Source: Brevundimonas aurantiaca | GTDB lineage: Bacteria; Pseudomonadota; Alphaproteobacteria; Caulobacterales; Caulobacteraceae | Length of the DNA: 64,000 bases | Reading direction: 5' to 3' | Assembly: GCF_014199955.1 (NCBI RefSeq) | Contig: NZ_JACHOQ010000003.1 | Coordinates: 62,001 to 126,000, forward strand | Shown: positions 1 to 7,809 of the stretch, piece by piece | Numbering within the stretch: the first letter of the stretch is position 1 | How the letters are laid out: every line of letters begins with the position of its first letter | Program-made: the position numbers and the translations under genes | The notes under the pieces: generated by a model | Seen by the model: only the letters and a program-made list of their open reading frames with translations | The model's database searches: none | What the model was told of the DNA's origin: nothing

Positions 1-11
1 CACGAGCCCGC

Positions 12-650
12 ATGACCGCCCTGCCCGTCGATCCGCACCTCTATCTGACCTTTCTGGGGGTGATGGTGGTGATGGCGATCACGCCCGGCCCCGCCAATCT
101 GTTCGCCGTCGCCGCCGGGGTGGAGCGGGGGCGCGTCCCGGCCCTGATCGGCGTGGTCGGGATGAATACGGCGACCCTGGTCTGGTTCGGCGCGGCGGCC
201 CTGGGCCTGGGCGCCCTGGTCAAGGCCTTCCCCCAGGTCTTTCACCTGATCGCCGTCCTGGGGGCCCTCTATGTGGCCTGGCTGGGGCTGAAGGCCCTGC
301 GCGGCGCCTTCGCCACGGCCGCCGAGCCCGAGGCCGTCGAAATCCACAAGAGCCGCAACGCCTTTCTGGACGGTTTCATGGTCCAGATCGCCAATCCCAA
401 GGCCATTCTGTTCTTCACCGCCGTCCTGCCGCCGTTTCTGGACATCTCCCGCCCTGTGGCGCCGCAGCTGGCCCTGTTCGCCCTGGCCGTGATCGGCATG
501 GACCTGACGTCGATGAGCGCCTACGCCCTGTCCGGCGCCGCCCTGTCGCGGCGGATGCAGACGCCCCGGTTCCGCCGCGGCTTCGGCCTCTTCGTCGGCC
601 TCTTGCTGCTGACCGCCGCGGTCCTGATCGTTTCGCGCCTGCAAGCCTAG
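12..650 (+). CDS. LysE/RhtB-family amino acid exporter
   Basis: Polytopic inner-membrane protein of 212 residues, the usual LysE/RhtB length. The N-terminus carries the family hallmark ITPGPANLFAVAAG (about residues 23-36), followed by five or six hydrophobic segments spread to the C-terminus. The family exports amino acids or their analogues (lysine, threonine, homoserine and others) using the membrane potential; the substrate cannot be read from the sequence. The start is the first ATG in frame, 11 bases from the window edge, so an upstream operon partner could lie outside. The family assignment is firm, the substrate unknown. Confidence 0.9.
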   Translation: MTALPVDPHLYLTFLGVMVVMAITPGPANLFAVAAGVERGRVPALIGVVGMNTATLVWFGAAALGLGALVKAFPQVFHLIAVLGALYVAWLGLKALRGAFATAAEPEAVEIHKSRNAFLDGFMVQIANPKAILFFTAVLPPFLDISRPVAPQLALFALAVIGMDLTSMSAYALSGAALSRRMQTPRFRRGFGLFVGLLLLTAAVLIVSRLQA

Positions 651-764
651 CTCCTGCAGGTCTGGACGCGGTCGAGCTTCGGTCTAGAGTGCCGAGGGAA
701 CAGGCTCGTTCATGCCCCGTTCAGCCGCCAGCGCGCCCGAATGGGCGATCAAGGAGTTGATTTC

Positions 765-1352
765 ATGAAAGCCCCCTCAAGAACGACGTCCGCGCTCAAG
801 GTGCTGGCGACGACGGCCGTCGCCGGCCTCGTCCTGGCCGCCTGCGCCACCGCCACCCCCTATCAGCCCGCCGGCTACAACGGTCAGCGCGGCGGCTATT
901 CCGAACAGCGCGTCGAGAGCAACCGCTATCGCGTGACCTTTGCAGGCAATTCGGTGACCTCGCGCGAACAGGTGGAAATGTCCCTGCTGCTGCGCTCGGC
1001 CGAGCTGACGGTCGAAAGCGGCTATGACTGGTTCGCCACCGTCAACCGCGCGACCGAACGCGACACCCGCTTCGTCTCGACGCCCGACCCCTTCTACGGC
1101 CCCTATTCCCGCTTCTACGGCCCCTACTGGGGTCCGTCCTGGCGCTATTACCGGAGCGGTTTCTGGAGCCCCTGGGATCGCTGGGGCCCCTGGGGTCCGC
1201 AGGACATCGACACCCGCCAGATCGACCGCTACGAGGCCAGCGCCGAAATCATCATGGGTCGCGGTCCCAAGCCCGCCGGCGATCCCAACGCCTTCGACGC
1301 CCGCGAGGTGATCCAGAACCTGGGCTCGCGCGTCACCCGGCCCGGCGCCTGA
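765..1352 (+). CDS. CC0125/CC1285-type lipoprotein
   Basis: Secreted lipoprotein of 195 residues. I place the start at 765 because an AAGGAG Shine-Dalgarno lies at 751-756 and the frame there opens MKAPSRTT with a signal peptide and lipobox (LVLAAC, Cys about residue 27). The mature protein has a region around residues 75-95 rich in Arg and Glu (sensing of a 'GYDWF' segment) and then a low-complexity Tyr/Trp/Pro/Gly stretch with repeated FYGPY units. This resembles the Caulobacter lipoprotein family named CC0125/CC1285, whose function is not known to me. A strong hairpin follows the stop codon. Confidence 0.75.
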   Translation: MKAPSRTTSALKVLATTAVAGLVLAACATATPYQPAGYNGQRGGYSEQRVESNRYRVTFAGNSVTSREQVEMSLLLRSAELTVESGYDWFATVNRATERDTRFVSTPDPFYGPYSRFYGPYWGPSWRYYRSGFWSPWDRWGPWGPQDIDTRQIDRYEASAEIIMGRGPKPAGDPNAFDAREVIQNLGSRVTRPGA

Positions 1353-1359
1353 CGTCGAA

Positions 1360-1394
1360 CCGCCCCGTCCGCCGCGCGGATGGGGCGGGCCTTT
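1360..1394. terminator. Hairpin terminator between convergent genes
   Basis: CCGCCCC (1360-1366) pairs with GGGGCGG (1382-1388) and TCCGC (1368-1372) with GCGGA (1376-1380), with a G-U pair between them and a 3-base loop. A short CTTTC tail follows on the plus strand. It sits between the lipoprotein stop and the stop of the convergent minus-strand gene and could serve both. Confidence 0.6.
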
Positions 1395-1397
1395 CGG

Positions 1398-2165
1398 TCA
1401 GCCGACGCGGGGCGATTTGAGCCGGCGCTTGTTGGAATGGGTGGCCGGCGCCGCGCCCAGATCCTCGGGCACCTCGCCCTTGAAATAATAGCGCTGCCAC
1501 GCCTCCTTGGCCGCGTCCGGGTCGCCGCTGGCCAGACGCTGGTTGAAGTCCGTCCGGGCGCGGTTCCAGGCCTCGAACTGACCCTTCATGACGGGATTGG
1601 ACTGCAGGGTCCGGATCACCGGCTGGAACTGCTCGACCTTCTTGTGCTCGATCAGATTGATGAAGCAGAAGGGTTCGCCCCGCTCGAAGGTCACGCGGCC
1701 CGGCCGGGTGAAGATCCAGTTCATCGTGAAGGGGAAGGGCAGCCAGTCGGTTTCGATCAGCCCGACCAGGGGTTGGATGCCGTCCTTCACATGGTTGGGC
1801 GAACCCGAACACATCATGCCCCAGCCCGGCGGAGTGCGGAACAGATACTGGGGATGCATGGTCAGAACCCCCCGCGAGAAGTGGGAGGTGACGAAATGGT
1901 CCAGGTCGTGCTGGGGCCGATCGGGCGTGATGACGATGTCTTCCTGACGCGGCCCGCCGTTCCATTCGGCGGAGAAGCCGAAGGGGCACAGGATCTCCCA
2001 GCCCGTGGTGTTGGCCATGTTCAGCGGCAGGCACCGATAGGGGTGGCGGCTGATGAAGGCGTCCATCCAGTTGCGCGACTGGCGACCGGGCACGAGGTCC
2101 GGCGGCCGCGCCGTCATCGGATAGCATTCCAGTTCCAGTTGGCGGGCGGGCGCTGTATCGACCAT
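1398..2165 (-). CDS. DUF6065-like protein
   Basis: Cytosolic protein of 255 residues without signal peptide or membrane helix. It contains a distinctive run of conserved-looking aromatic motifs: LPLNMANTTGWEI near residue 47, a PPGWGMMCSGSPN segment near 112, and WLPFPFTMNWIFTRPG near 142. These fit the DUF6065 family of unknown function as I recall it; some members lie in biosynthetic or post-translational modification settings. The start ATG at 2165 is the only good one before the LELECYPM core. It is divergent from the ProX-like gene at 2218 with only about 50 bases between starts, so the two probably share a promoter region. Confidence 0.6.
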   Translation of the reverse strand: MVDTAPARQLELECYPMTARPPDLVPGRQSRNWMDAFISRHPYRCLPLNMANTTGWEILCPFGFSAEWNGGPRQEDIVITPDRPQHDLDHFVTSHFSRGVLTMHPQYLFRTPPGWGMMCSGSPNHVKDGIQPLVGLIETDWLPFPFTMNWIFTRPGRVTFERGEPFCFINLIEHKKVEQFQPVIRTLQSNPVMKGQFEAWNRARTDFNQRLASGDPDAAKEAWQRYYFKGEVPEDLGAAPATHSNKRRLKSPRVG

Positions 2166-2217
2166 GACCTGTTCCTAACGCCCGATGTGCGACCACTCAA
2201 CCATGAGAACGACCGGC

Positions 2218-2727
2218 ATGAGCGAACCGGCTTTCGACCGCGACCGCCTTCTGACCTGGTTCGCCGAAAAGGGCGTAGACCACCGGACCCACGACCATCC
2301 AGCCGTCTTCCGCGTCGAGGAGGGGCTCGAACTGAAGGCCGCCCTGCCCGGCGCCCACACCAAGAACCTGTTCCTGAAGGATCATAGGGGCCGGCTGTGG
2401 CTGATCTCGGCCCGTCAGGACACGATGATCGACCTGAAACGCGCCGCCGCCGCCATGGGATCAGGCCGGCTCTCGTTCGGAAACGAAACCCTGATGTTCG
2501 AAACCCTCGGGGTCCGCCCCGGCTCGGTCACGGCGCTGGCGCTGATCAACGACGCCGAGCGGCGCGTGACCTTCGTCCTGGACCAGAGGCTGTGGGAGGC
2601 CGAGATCGTCAACTTCCACCCCCTGACCAACACCGCCACCACGGCGCTGGATCAGGCGGCCTTTCGCCGCATCCTCGCCCTGTTGGAGCGGGAGCCTCTG
2701 GTGGTGGACTTCGCCGCCCTGCCCTAG
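2218..2727 (+). CDS. ProX-type prolyl-tRNA editing protein (YbaK domain)
   Basis: A 169-residue free-standing YbaK/ProX deacylase domain, related to the editing insert of bacterial prolyl-tRNA synthetase. Such proteins hydrolyse mischarged Ala-tRNA(Pro). Seen here are the family elements [17 protein letters not shown] (about 42-58), the [19 protein letters not shown] block (about 82-100) and [14 protein letters not shown] (about 132-145). I prefer the ATG at 2218 ([12 protein letters not shown]) over the in-frame 2185 ATG because it gives the usual family N-terminus. Alphaproteobacterial ProRS often lacks the editing insert, which would make a free-standing editor useful; that is inference. 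Confidence 0.85.
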   Translation: MSEPAFDRDRLLTWFAEKGVDHRTHDHPAVFRVEEGLELKAALPGAHTKNLFLKDHRGRLWLISARQDTMIDLKRAAAAMGSGRLSFGNETLMFETLGVRPGSVTALALINDAERRVTFVLDQRLWEAEIVNFHPLTNTATTALDQAAFRRILALLEREPLVVDFAALP

Positions 2728-3069
2728 GTTCAATCGACATTCAGCCTACTGCGGTCAGGCCGCTCTTCCCGCGTCAGAGGGCCTTGATGCGGCGACAGGG
2801 TTCATCACAGCGATCACGGCGGATTCACAGCGGTCACGACGCCGTCGGAACGCGCCGTGTCCGCCGTGACCTCGTCGTGCACGTTGTGATGAACCCATCC
2901 TCAATCGGCGTTCCGCCGCCAGACGTTTTCCTTTCCGCTGACGCGGGAAGGAAGACCGACACTCAATGGAATAGAATCTTCAACGCCCCGAGGCGCCTCT
3001 CCTGGGTTGGCGGCTGCGCGCCGCCCGGCAGGACGGCGGCAGGCCCAATGTCGATTAGCCCTTAGGCCC
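2728..3069. other. Gene-free interval with nested inverted repeat
   Basis: No convincing coding region was seen on either strand in these 342 bases. The main feature is the inverted repeat annotated at 2798-2896. A shorter imperfect hairpin (about 2930-2951, arms around CTTTCCGC and GCGGGAAGG) follows it. Confidence 0.6.
2798..2896. repeat. Nested 99-bp inverted repeat
   Basis: The ends are a perfect 12-bp inverted repeat: GGGTTCATCACA at 2798-2809 and TGTGATGAACCC at 2885-2896. Inside it lies a second perfect 10-bp pair, TCACGGCGGA at 2814-2823 and TCCGCCGTGA at 2860-2869. The two pairs are not exactly concentric, so folding leaves an asymmetric internal loop. It may be a non-coding RNA hairpin, a small palindromic mobile element or a regulatory site; there is no coding potential. 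Confidence 0.7.
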
Positions 3070-3414
3070 TCAGTTCGCCGGACGGGCGGCGGCCAGGGCG
3101 GCCTTCTGGCGGGCGATTTCGGCGTCGCGGGCGCGGTCCTGGGCGGCGAGTTCGTGTTCGATGCGGACCAGTTCGCGATTCTTTTCGGCCGAGGCCTGGG
3201 CGCGCGAGACGCCGTTGGGGCGGCCGGTGATCTGGGCGATGGAGATGGGCTGGGCGCAGATGCGGCTGTCCATATCGTACCATTTGCCCGCCGCCTCGCA
3301 GCGTTCGCCCGGCGTGACCCAATAGGCCTGGACCGCGAAAACCCCCGCCACGGCGACGCCGAACAGGCCCAGAAAGATCATCGACAGGCGGGGAAAGGTC
3401 AGAAAACGCTTCAT
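3070..3414 (-). CDS. Small membrane-anchored hypothetical protein
   Basis: A 114-residue protein with one N-terminal membrane segment (about residues 9-29). A short periplasmic part follows with two cysteines ([17 protein letters not shown]), then a charged Ala/Arg/Glu-rich helix, probably a coiled coil. The two cysteines 14 residues apart could form a disulfide. I do not recognise a family. It is divergent from etfB. Confidence 0.65.
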   Translation of the reverse strand: MKRFLTFPRLSMIFLGLFGVAVAGVFAVQAYWVTPGERCEAAGKWYDMDSRICAQPISIAQITGRPNGVSRAQASAEKNRELVRIEHELAAQDRARDAEIARQKAALAAARPAN

Positions 3415-3464
3415 CTCAGCATCCGTTAGGCGGGTTTTGCACGGGAGCTTGACCCCGCGTTACG

Positions 3465-3491
3465 TTGACAGGCCTTCGCGACCGCTCCATG
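3465..3491 (+). promoter_or_regulatory. Candidate housekeeping promoter of etfBA
   Basis: TTGACA at 3465-3470 is followed after 13 bases by GCTCCATG at 3484-3491. This fits the Caulobacter sigma-73 pattern (TTGaCgS, 10-14 bases, GCtANAWC) reasonably well, and it lies about 40 bases before the etfB start. Confidence 0.4.
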
Positions 3492-3529
3492 TCCTGCCCC
3501 TACATTCAGGCGAATTCACGGATAGACCC

Positions 3530-4294
3530 ATGAAGGTTCTCGTCCCCGTCAAACGGGTGATCGACTATAACGTCAAGGCCCGCGTCAAGGCTGACCAGTC
3601 CGGCGTCGATCTGGCCAACGTCAAGATGAGCATGAATCCCTTCGACGAGATCGCCGTCGAAGAGGCGGTTCGTCTGAAGGAAGGCAAGGAACACCACGCC
3701 GCCGGCACGGCCACCGAGATCGTTGTGGTCTCCATCGGCGTGACCCAGGCCCAGGAAACCATCCGCACCGCCCTGGCCATGGGCGCGGATCGGGGCGTGC
3801 TGATCCAGTCGGATACGGATCTGGAGCCGCTGGCGGTCGCCAAGCTGCTGAAGGCCGTGGTCGAGGAGGAGAAGCCCGACCTGGTGCTGATGGGCAAACA
3901 GTCGATCGACGGCGACAACAACGCGGTCGGCCAGATGCTGGCCGCCCTGCTGGACTGGCCCCAGGCGACCTTCGCCGGCAAGCTGGTGATCGAAGGCGGC
4001 AAGGCCACGGTGACGCGCGAGGTCGACGGCGGTCTGCAGACCATCGCCGCCGAACTGCCGGCGGTGGTGACGGTGGACCTGCGGCTGAACACGCCGCGCT
4101 ACGCCTCCCTGCCCAACATCATGAAGGCCAAGAAGAAGGAGATCGCCATGAAGGCGGTCGCCGACTATGGCGTCGATGTCGCCGACCGTCTGAAGGTCCT
4201 GAAGGTCACCGAGCCGCCCAAGCGCGCCGCCGGGGTCAAGGTCGAGAGCGCCGCCCAGCTGGTCGAATCCCTCAAGTCCGCAGGAGTGCTGTAA
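3530..4294 (+). CDS. etfB: Electron transfer flavoprotein subunit beta
   Basis: Small subunit (254 residues) of the ETF heterodimer that collects electrons from acyl-CoA and related dehydrogenases and passes them to ETF:ubiquinone oxidoreductase. It opens [19 protein letters not shown] and carries the AMP-binding family pattern, including [18 protein letters not shown] (about 119-136) and [18 protein letters not shown] (about 185-202). The start at 3530 is chosen because the family begins exactly there; the upstream in-frame ATG would add 31 non-homologous residues. The stop is one base before the etfA start codon, so the two are translationally coupled. Confidence 0.97.
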   Translation: MKVLVPVKRVIDYNVKARVKADQSGVDLANVKMSMNPFDEIAVEEAVRLKEGKEHHAAGTATEIVVVSIGVTQAQETIRTALAMGADRGVLIQSDTDLEPLAVAKLLKAVVEEEKPDLVLMGKQSIDGDNNAVGQMLAALLDWPQATFAGKLVIEGGKATVTREVDGGLQTIAAELPAVVTVDLRLNTPRYASLPNIMKAKKKEIAMKAVADYGVDVADRLKVLKVTEPPKRAAGVKVESAAQLVESLKSAGVL

Positions 4295-4295
4295 G

Positions 4296-5225
4296 ATGGC
4301 CGTCCTCGTCATCGCCGATCACGACGGCTCGGCCGTCCGCGACACCACCCACAAGACCGTGACCGCCGCCCTGGCCCTGTCGTCCGAGGTGGACGTTCTG
4401 GTCGTGGGCGAGGGGGCCAAGGCCGTCGCCGACGGCGCCGCCAAGATCGCCGGGGTCCGCAAGGTGCTGCTGGCCGAGAGCGCCGGCCTGGGCAAGGTCC
4501 TGGCCGAGGCCGTTGAGGCCACCGTCCTGCCGCTGGCCGGCGGCTACGACGCCATTCTGACGCCCGCGACCACGGACGGGAAGAATTTCGCCCCCCGGAT
4601 CGCCGCCAAGCTGGACGTGGCCCCGATTTCGGACATCGTCGAAGTGGTGTCGGCCGACACCTTCGTGCGGCCGATCTACGCCGGCAATGCGCTTGAGACG
4701 ATCCAGTCGGGCGACGCCAAAAAGGTGATCACCGTGCGCCCCACCGCCTTCGCGGCGGCGGGCGAAGGCGGCTCGGCCCCGGTCGAGAGCGTGGCGGGCG
4801 CCGATGCGCCCAAGACGACCTTCGTCGCCGAGGAAATGGTCAAGTCGGACCGTCCGGAATTGGGCGCCGCCAAGATCATCGTCTCGGGCGGCCGCGCCCT
4901 GGGCTCGGCCGAAGAGTTCCACGCCGTGATGGAGCCCCTGGCCGACAAGCTGGGCGCCGCCATCGGCGCAAGCCGCGCGGCGGTCGATGCGGGTTACGCC
5001 CCCAACGACTATCAGGTCGGCCAGACCGGCAAGGTGGTCGCCCCGATGCTGTACATCGCCATCGGCATCTCGGGCGCCATCCAGCACCTGGCCGGGATGA
5101 AGGACTCCAAGACCATCGTCGCCATCAACAAGGACCCGGACGCCCCGATCTTCCAGGTCGCGGACTTCGGCCTGGTCGCCGACTACAAGACCGCCGTGCC
5201 GGAACTGATGTCCGCCCTGGGCTGA
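4296..5225 (+). CDS. etfA: Electron transfer flavoprotein subunit alpha
   Basis: FAD-binding subunit of ETF, 309 residues, full length. The N-terminal half is the ETF fold shared with the beta subunit. The C-terminal FAD domain carries [12 protein letters not shown] (about 192-203), [17 protein letters not shown] (about 240-256), [10 protein letters not shown] and [16 protein letters not shown]. It immediately follows etfB in an operon, the standard arrangement, so the pair feeds electrons from fatty and amino acid oxidation into the quinone pool. Confidence 0.97.
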   Translation: MAVLVIADHDGSAVRDTTHKTVTAALALSSEVDVLVVGEGAKAVADGAAKIAGVRKVLLAESAGLGKVLAEAVEATVLPLAGGYDAILTPATTDGKNFAPRIAAKLDVAPISDIVEVVSADTFVRPIYAGNALETIQSGDAKKVITVRPTAFAAAGEGGSAPVESVAGADAPKTTFVAEEMVKSDRPELGAAKIIVSGGRALGSAEEFHAVMEPLADKLGAAIGASRAAVDAGYAPNDYQVGQTGKVVAPMLYIAIGISGAIQHLAGMKDSKTIVAINKDPDAPIFQVADFGLVADYKTAVPELMSALG

Positions 5226-5232
5226 GGCTCGA

Positions 5233-5562
5233 ATGAAGCTGCCAGGCGGCAGGCAGGCGGTCGTTCCGGAGGGAAAGATCGAAGCCTACTGCCTGTCGGC
5301 GGACCACCCGGAGGGCCGTCACAAGGCCCGGGTCTTCGCGTCCGCCCTGGGGCTGACTCGGGCGGACGCTCCCTATCTGAAACGCCGGCTTCTGGAAGCG
5401 GCCAAGGAGGCCGAGGCCGAGGTCGTCAGGACGACCCCGTTCGGGACTCTGTACCGTGTCCGCTTCGTGTTAGAGTTCGGCGGTCGCTCGGCCCTGATCC
5501 GCAGCGGCTGGATCGTAGGATCGGACGGGGTTCCCCGCCTGACGACCGCGATGGTGGAGTGA
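5233..5562 (+). CDS. DUF6883 domain protein
   Basis: A 109-residue single-domain protein with the DUF6883 pattern as I know it: LPGGRQAVVPEGKIEAYCLS at the N-terminus, then DHPEGRHKARVFASALGL (about 24-41), and a hydrophobic beta-rich C-terminus ending in TTAMVE. Related domains appear in polymorphic toxin systems and in small two-gene units with DUF4926. It starts 7 bases after etfA stops and overlaps the next gene by 4 bases, so it is probably co-translated with the DUF4926 partner. Molecular function is unknown. Confidence 0.7.
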   Translation: MKLPGGRQAVVPEGKIEAYCLSADHPEGRHKARVFASALGLTRADAPYLKRRLLEAAKEAEAEVVRTTPFGTLYRVRFVLEFGGRSALIRSGWIVGSDGVPRLTTAMVE

Positions 5563-5798
5563 CGACCATGATTGAGGAACTCGACGTCGTGGCTCTTAGA
5601 GCCGATCTTCCGGACCTGGGCCTGAAGAAGGGCGAGCGCGGCACGGTGGTGATGATGTTCGGCCCGACCCGCTTTCTGGCGGAGTTCGCCGACGACAGAG
5701 GCGTGGAACGGGCGACCTCGACCCTGAGCGCCGAAGATGTCGAAGTGGTCTGGCGCGCCGCCGATCATCGCGCCCCGGATCGACGCGCCGCCGGTTGA
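5559..5798 (+). CDS. DUF4926 domain protein
   Basis: A 79-residue small protein with the DUF4926 layout: ELDVVALRADLPDLGLKKGE, then GTVVMMF and FLAEFADDRG, an SH3-like beta barrel by inference. The ATG at 5559 overlaps the DUF6883 stop; an alternative ATG is at 5568. DUF6883 and DUF4926 genes often occur side by side, possibly as an effector and its partner, but I know of no demonstrated activity. The last 10-15 residues overlap the next reading frame and look unlike the domain. Confidence 0.65.
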   Translation: MTTMIEELDVVALRADLPDLGLKKGERGTVVMMFGPTRFLAEFADDRGVERATSTLSAEDVEVVWRAADHRAPDRRAAG

Positions 5799-6096
5799 TC
5801 CCCTGTCCCGACTGCCCATCAAACTGCAGCCCGGCGCTTCCGGCGACCGGATCGACGGCTGGGACACAGATCCCGAAGGCCGGCCCGTGCTGAAGGTGCG
5901 GGTGCGCGCCCGGCCGGTGGACGGCGAGGCCAACGCCGCCCTGGTCAAATTCCTGGCCAAGGCGCTCAGCGTATCGCGGTCCTCGGTCGTACTGGAGCGG
6001 GGCGGGCAGTCGCGGCTGAAGATGATTGTGATCGAGGGGCTGGACGAGGCCGGGCTGAAGGCGCGGATCGCCGCAGCCACGGGCGAGGCGGGCTGA
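5737..6096 (+). CDS. YggU/DUF167 family protein
   Basis: A 119-residue protein whose residues about 25-115 form the DUF167 fold of E. coli YggU: IKLQPGASGDRIDGW, VRARPVDGEANAALVKFLAKAL, VVLERGGQSRLKMIVIEG. The activity of this widespread family is not established. The only in-frame ATG (5737) lies 62 bases inside the DUF4926 gene; the first 20 or so residues are Pro-rich and not part of the domain, so the true start may be a later non-ATG codon. It is likely in the same transcript as the two preceding genes. Confidence 0.8.
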   Translation: MSKWSGAPPIIAPRIDAPPVDPLSRLPIKLQPGASGDRIDGWDTDPEGRPVLKVRVRARPVDGEANAALVKFLAKALSVSRSSVVLERGGQSRLKMIVIEGLDEAGLKARIAAATGEAG

Positions 6097-6206
6097 GCCG
6101 TCCGGAGCCGTGGCGGGAGACGGCGACTGTCACAGGTTCGCGGTAGACAGGTTGGGGCGGTTCGGGGGACGCGGACGACCTTGTCTGATTTGCTGGACCG
6201 ACGCCC

Positions 6207-7397
6207 ATGACCCCCGCCTCCCTCCGCCTGATTTCCGCCCTTGCGCTTGCGATCGGTCTTTGTGCTTCCGGGGGCGCCTCTGGAAGCGCCTGGGCCCAGA
6301 CGGCGGCCCGTCCGCCGGTCGAACAGAGCCAAAGCGGGGGCCGGGCGAAGAATGTGATCCTGTTCCTGGCCGACGCCGGGGGCGTGGCCTCGGTCCATGC
6401 CGCCAGCGTGATGGCCTATGGCGAGCCGCTGAGGCTGCACGTCCAGCAGTGGCCGAACCTGGGGCTGAGCGAGACCTCGCCGGTCGACGCCTTCGTCTCG
6501 GACTCGGCCAACGGCATGAGCGCCATCGTCACCGGGGTGAAGACCCACAACGGGGTGATCAGTCAGGGGCCGGACGGCGAACGCGGCCGGCGCGACGGGA
6601 CGCCGACCAAGACGGTGCTGGAATACGCCGAGGAGCACGGCCTGCTGACCGGAGTGGTGACCGACCGTCCGATCACCGACGCGACCCCGGCGGCGACCTA
6701 CGCCCATTCCAATGATCGCGGCAAATGGGGCGAGATCTTCCCCCAGGCCTTTTCGCCGCGCTTCGGCGACGGGGTGGACGTGCTGATCGGCTCGGGCCGG
6801 GCGGAGATCGCCGAACAGATGGCGGCGAACGGGGTCAGCTTCGACAGCCTGGCCCGGGCGCACGACCGGCCGATCTATGCGACCCTGGAGGCGGCGCCGG
6901 CGGGGAACCGGCGGCCCGTGGTCGTGGCCGAAGAGGTCGACGTGCGGGCGGCGACCCTGAGGGCGCTGGACCTGCTGCAGGCCGGGGACAAGGGCTATCT
7001 GCTGGTGGTGGAATGGGACGCCCATACCGACGATCCGCGCGAAGGCCTGGAGCACATCGCCGCTCTGGACCGGCTGATCGCCGAGGTGCAGTCGCGCGTC
7101 GATCTGGACGACACCCTGATGATCTTCACCGCCGACCATTCCTTCGGCCTGCAGGTCGACGGCGGGCGGCGCGGAGAGCCCCTGCTGGAAGGCTATGAGG
7201 CCTGGAAGGCGCGGGACGGCGACGACCGCGTGGTGCGGCTGGAGAATGTGATGGTCAACCGCACCCATACGGCCGAGGAAGTCCCGGCCCTGGCCATCGG
7301 CGCCGGCGCAGAGCGGGTGCGGGGCTATTTCCCCAACACCCACCTGTTCGACGTCATGATGAAGGCCTTCGGCTGGACGCCCTCGTCCGGCGAGTAA
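6207..7397 (+). CDS. Secreted alkaline phosphatase
   Basis: A 396-residue periplasmic metallophosphatase with a signal peptide (cleavage near AWAQ, residue about 31). PhoA-superfamily elements are in order: metal Asp in VILFLADAGG (about 50-59), nucleophile Ser in FVSDSANGMSAIVTGVKT (about 96-113), ITDATPAATYAH (about 153-164), metal ligands in VVEWDAHTDDP (about 267-277), TADHSFG (about 309-315) and the last His in NRTHTAEE. The segment between the Glu and Asp-Ala-His ligands is shorter than in E. coli PhoA, placing it in a divergent PhoA branch. It hydrolyses phosphomonoesters, presumably for phosphate supply. No Pho box was identified. Confidence 0.88.
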   Translation: MTPASLRLISALALAIGLCASGGASGSAWAQTAARPPVEQSQSGGRAKNVILFLADAGGVASVHAASVMAYGEPLRLHVQQWPNLGLSETSPVDAFVSDSANGMSAIVTGVKTHNGVISQGPDGERGRRDGTPTKTVLEYAEEHGLLTGVVTDRPITDATPAATYAHSNDRGKWGEIFPQAFSPRFGDGVDVLIGSGRAEIAEQMAANGVSFDSLARAHDRPIYATLEAAPAGNRRPVVVAEEVDVRAATLRALDLLQAGDKGYLLVVEWDAHTDDPREGLEHIAALDRLIAEVQSRVDLDDTLMIFTADHSFGLQVDGGRRGEPLLEGYEAWKARDGDDRVVRLENVMVNRTHTAEEVPALAIGAGAERVRGYFPNTHLFDVMMKAFGWTPSSGE

Positions 7398-7467
7398 GGC
7401 TTCGGTCCAGCGGGTTCAGAGACCGGCCTCGGACGGAACGGAGCGGCGTCTCGCGGGTTGCCCTGGC

Positions 7468-7635
7468 ATGCAGCCCGCCGACACCCCTGCGCCCGAGGCG
7501 CCCCGCCCCGAAGACATCGACGCCGTTGGCGACGAGGCCGACCGCCTGGAAGAGCGGGCTGAAGACGACGGCGTCCTGCCCAAGCCGGCTGAAGACGACG
7601 CGGGCGTCGGTCCGCAGACCGGGGTCGTCCCCTAG
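7468..7635 (+). CDS. Small acidic hypothetical protein (55 aa)
   Basis: An open frame of 55 codons beginning MQPADTPAPEAPRP and ending with TAG at 7633. The product is strongly acidic and rich in Asp, Glu, Pro and Ala, with two similar segments (ERAEDDGVLPKP and PAEDDAGVGPQ). It is predicted to be disordered and cytosolic. No strong Shine-Dalgarno is visible. It fits the local codon bias better than the overlapping minus-strand frame (7354-7668). Real but unverified; function unknown. Confidence 0.45.
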   Translation: MQPADTPAPEAPRPEDIDAVGDEADRLEERAEDDGVLPKPAEDDAGVGPQTGVVP

Positions 7636-7734
7636 GTCGATCGCCGACAGTCTGCCGTCTTCGGCCAACCAGCCGCGTTCGGCCGAGGTCTTGGGTTCGG
7701 AAACGGCGCAGGCCGCTGTTCGACAGGCGCCATA

Positions 7735-7766
7735 TTGATACCTTTATAGTTGATGAAACTATGTAT
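7735..7766 (+). promoter_or_regulatory. Promoter with operator A of the persulfide regulon
   Basis: A 29-bp AT-rich site (7738-7766) in a GC-rich background contains a perfect inverted repeat ATAGTT (7746-7751) / AACTAT (7757-7762) and outer ATAC/GTAT ends. A -35-like TTGATA (7735-7740) lies just upstream, with AACTAT or TATGTA available as -10, so the dyad sits in the promoter spacer. It matches the site at 13594-13622 at 19 of 29 positions. Inferred to be bound by the ArsR-family repressor encoded at 8466. Confidence 0.65.
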
Positions 7767-7809
7767 TGCAGGGTGGCGAGAGGGGCTGGAAATCGCTAGC
7801 GTAGGGGCC

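Noticed and set aside
5373-7343. 656-codon minus-strand frame
   Set aside because: Opposite the DUF6883, DUF4926, YggU and phosphatase genes; an antisense shadow with no motif.
7354-7668. 104-codon minus-strand frame
   Set aside because: Overlaps the phosphatase end and the acidic 55-codon frame; Arg-rich shadow composition and no ribosome-binding site.
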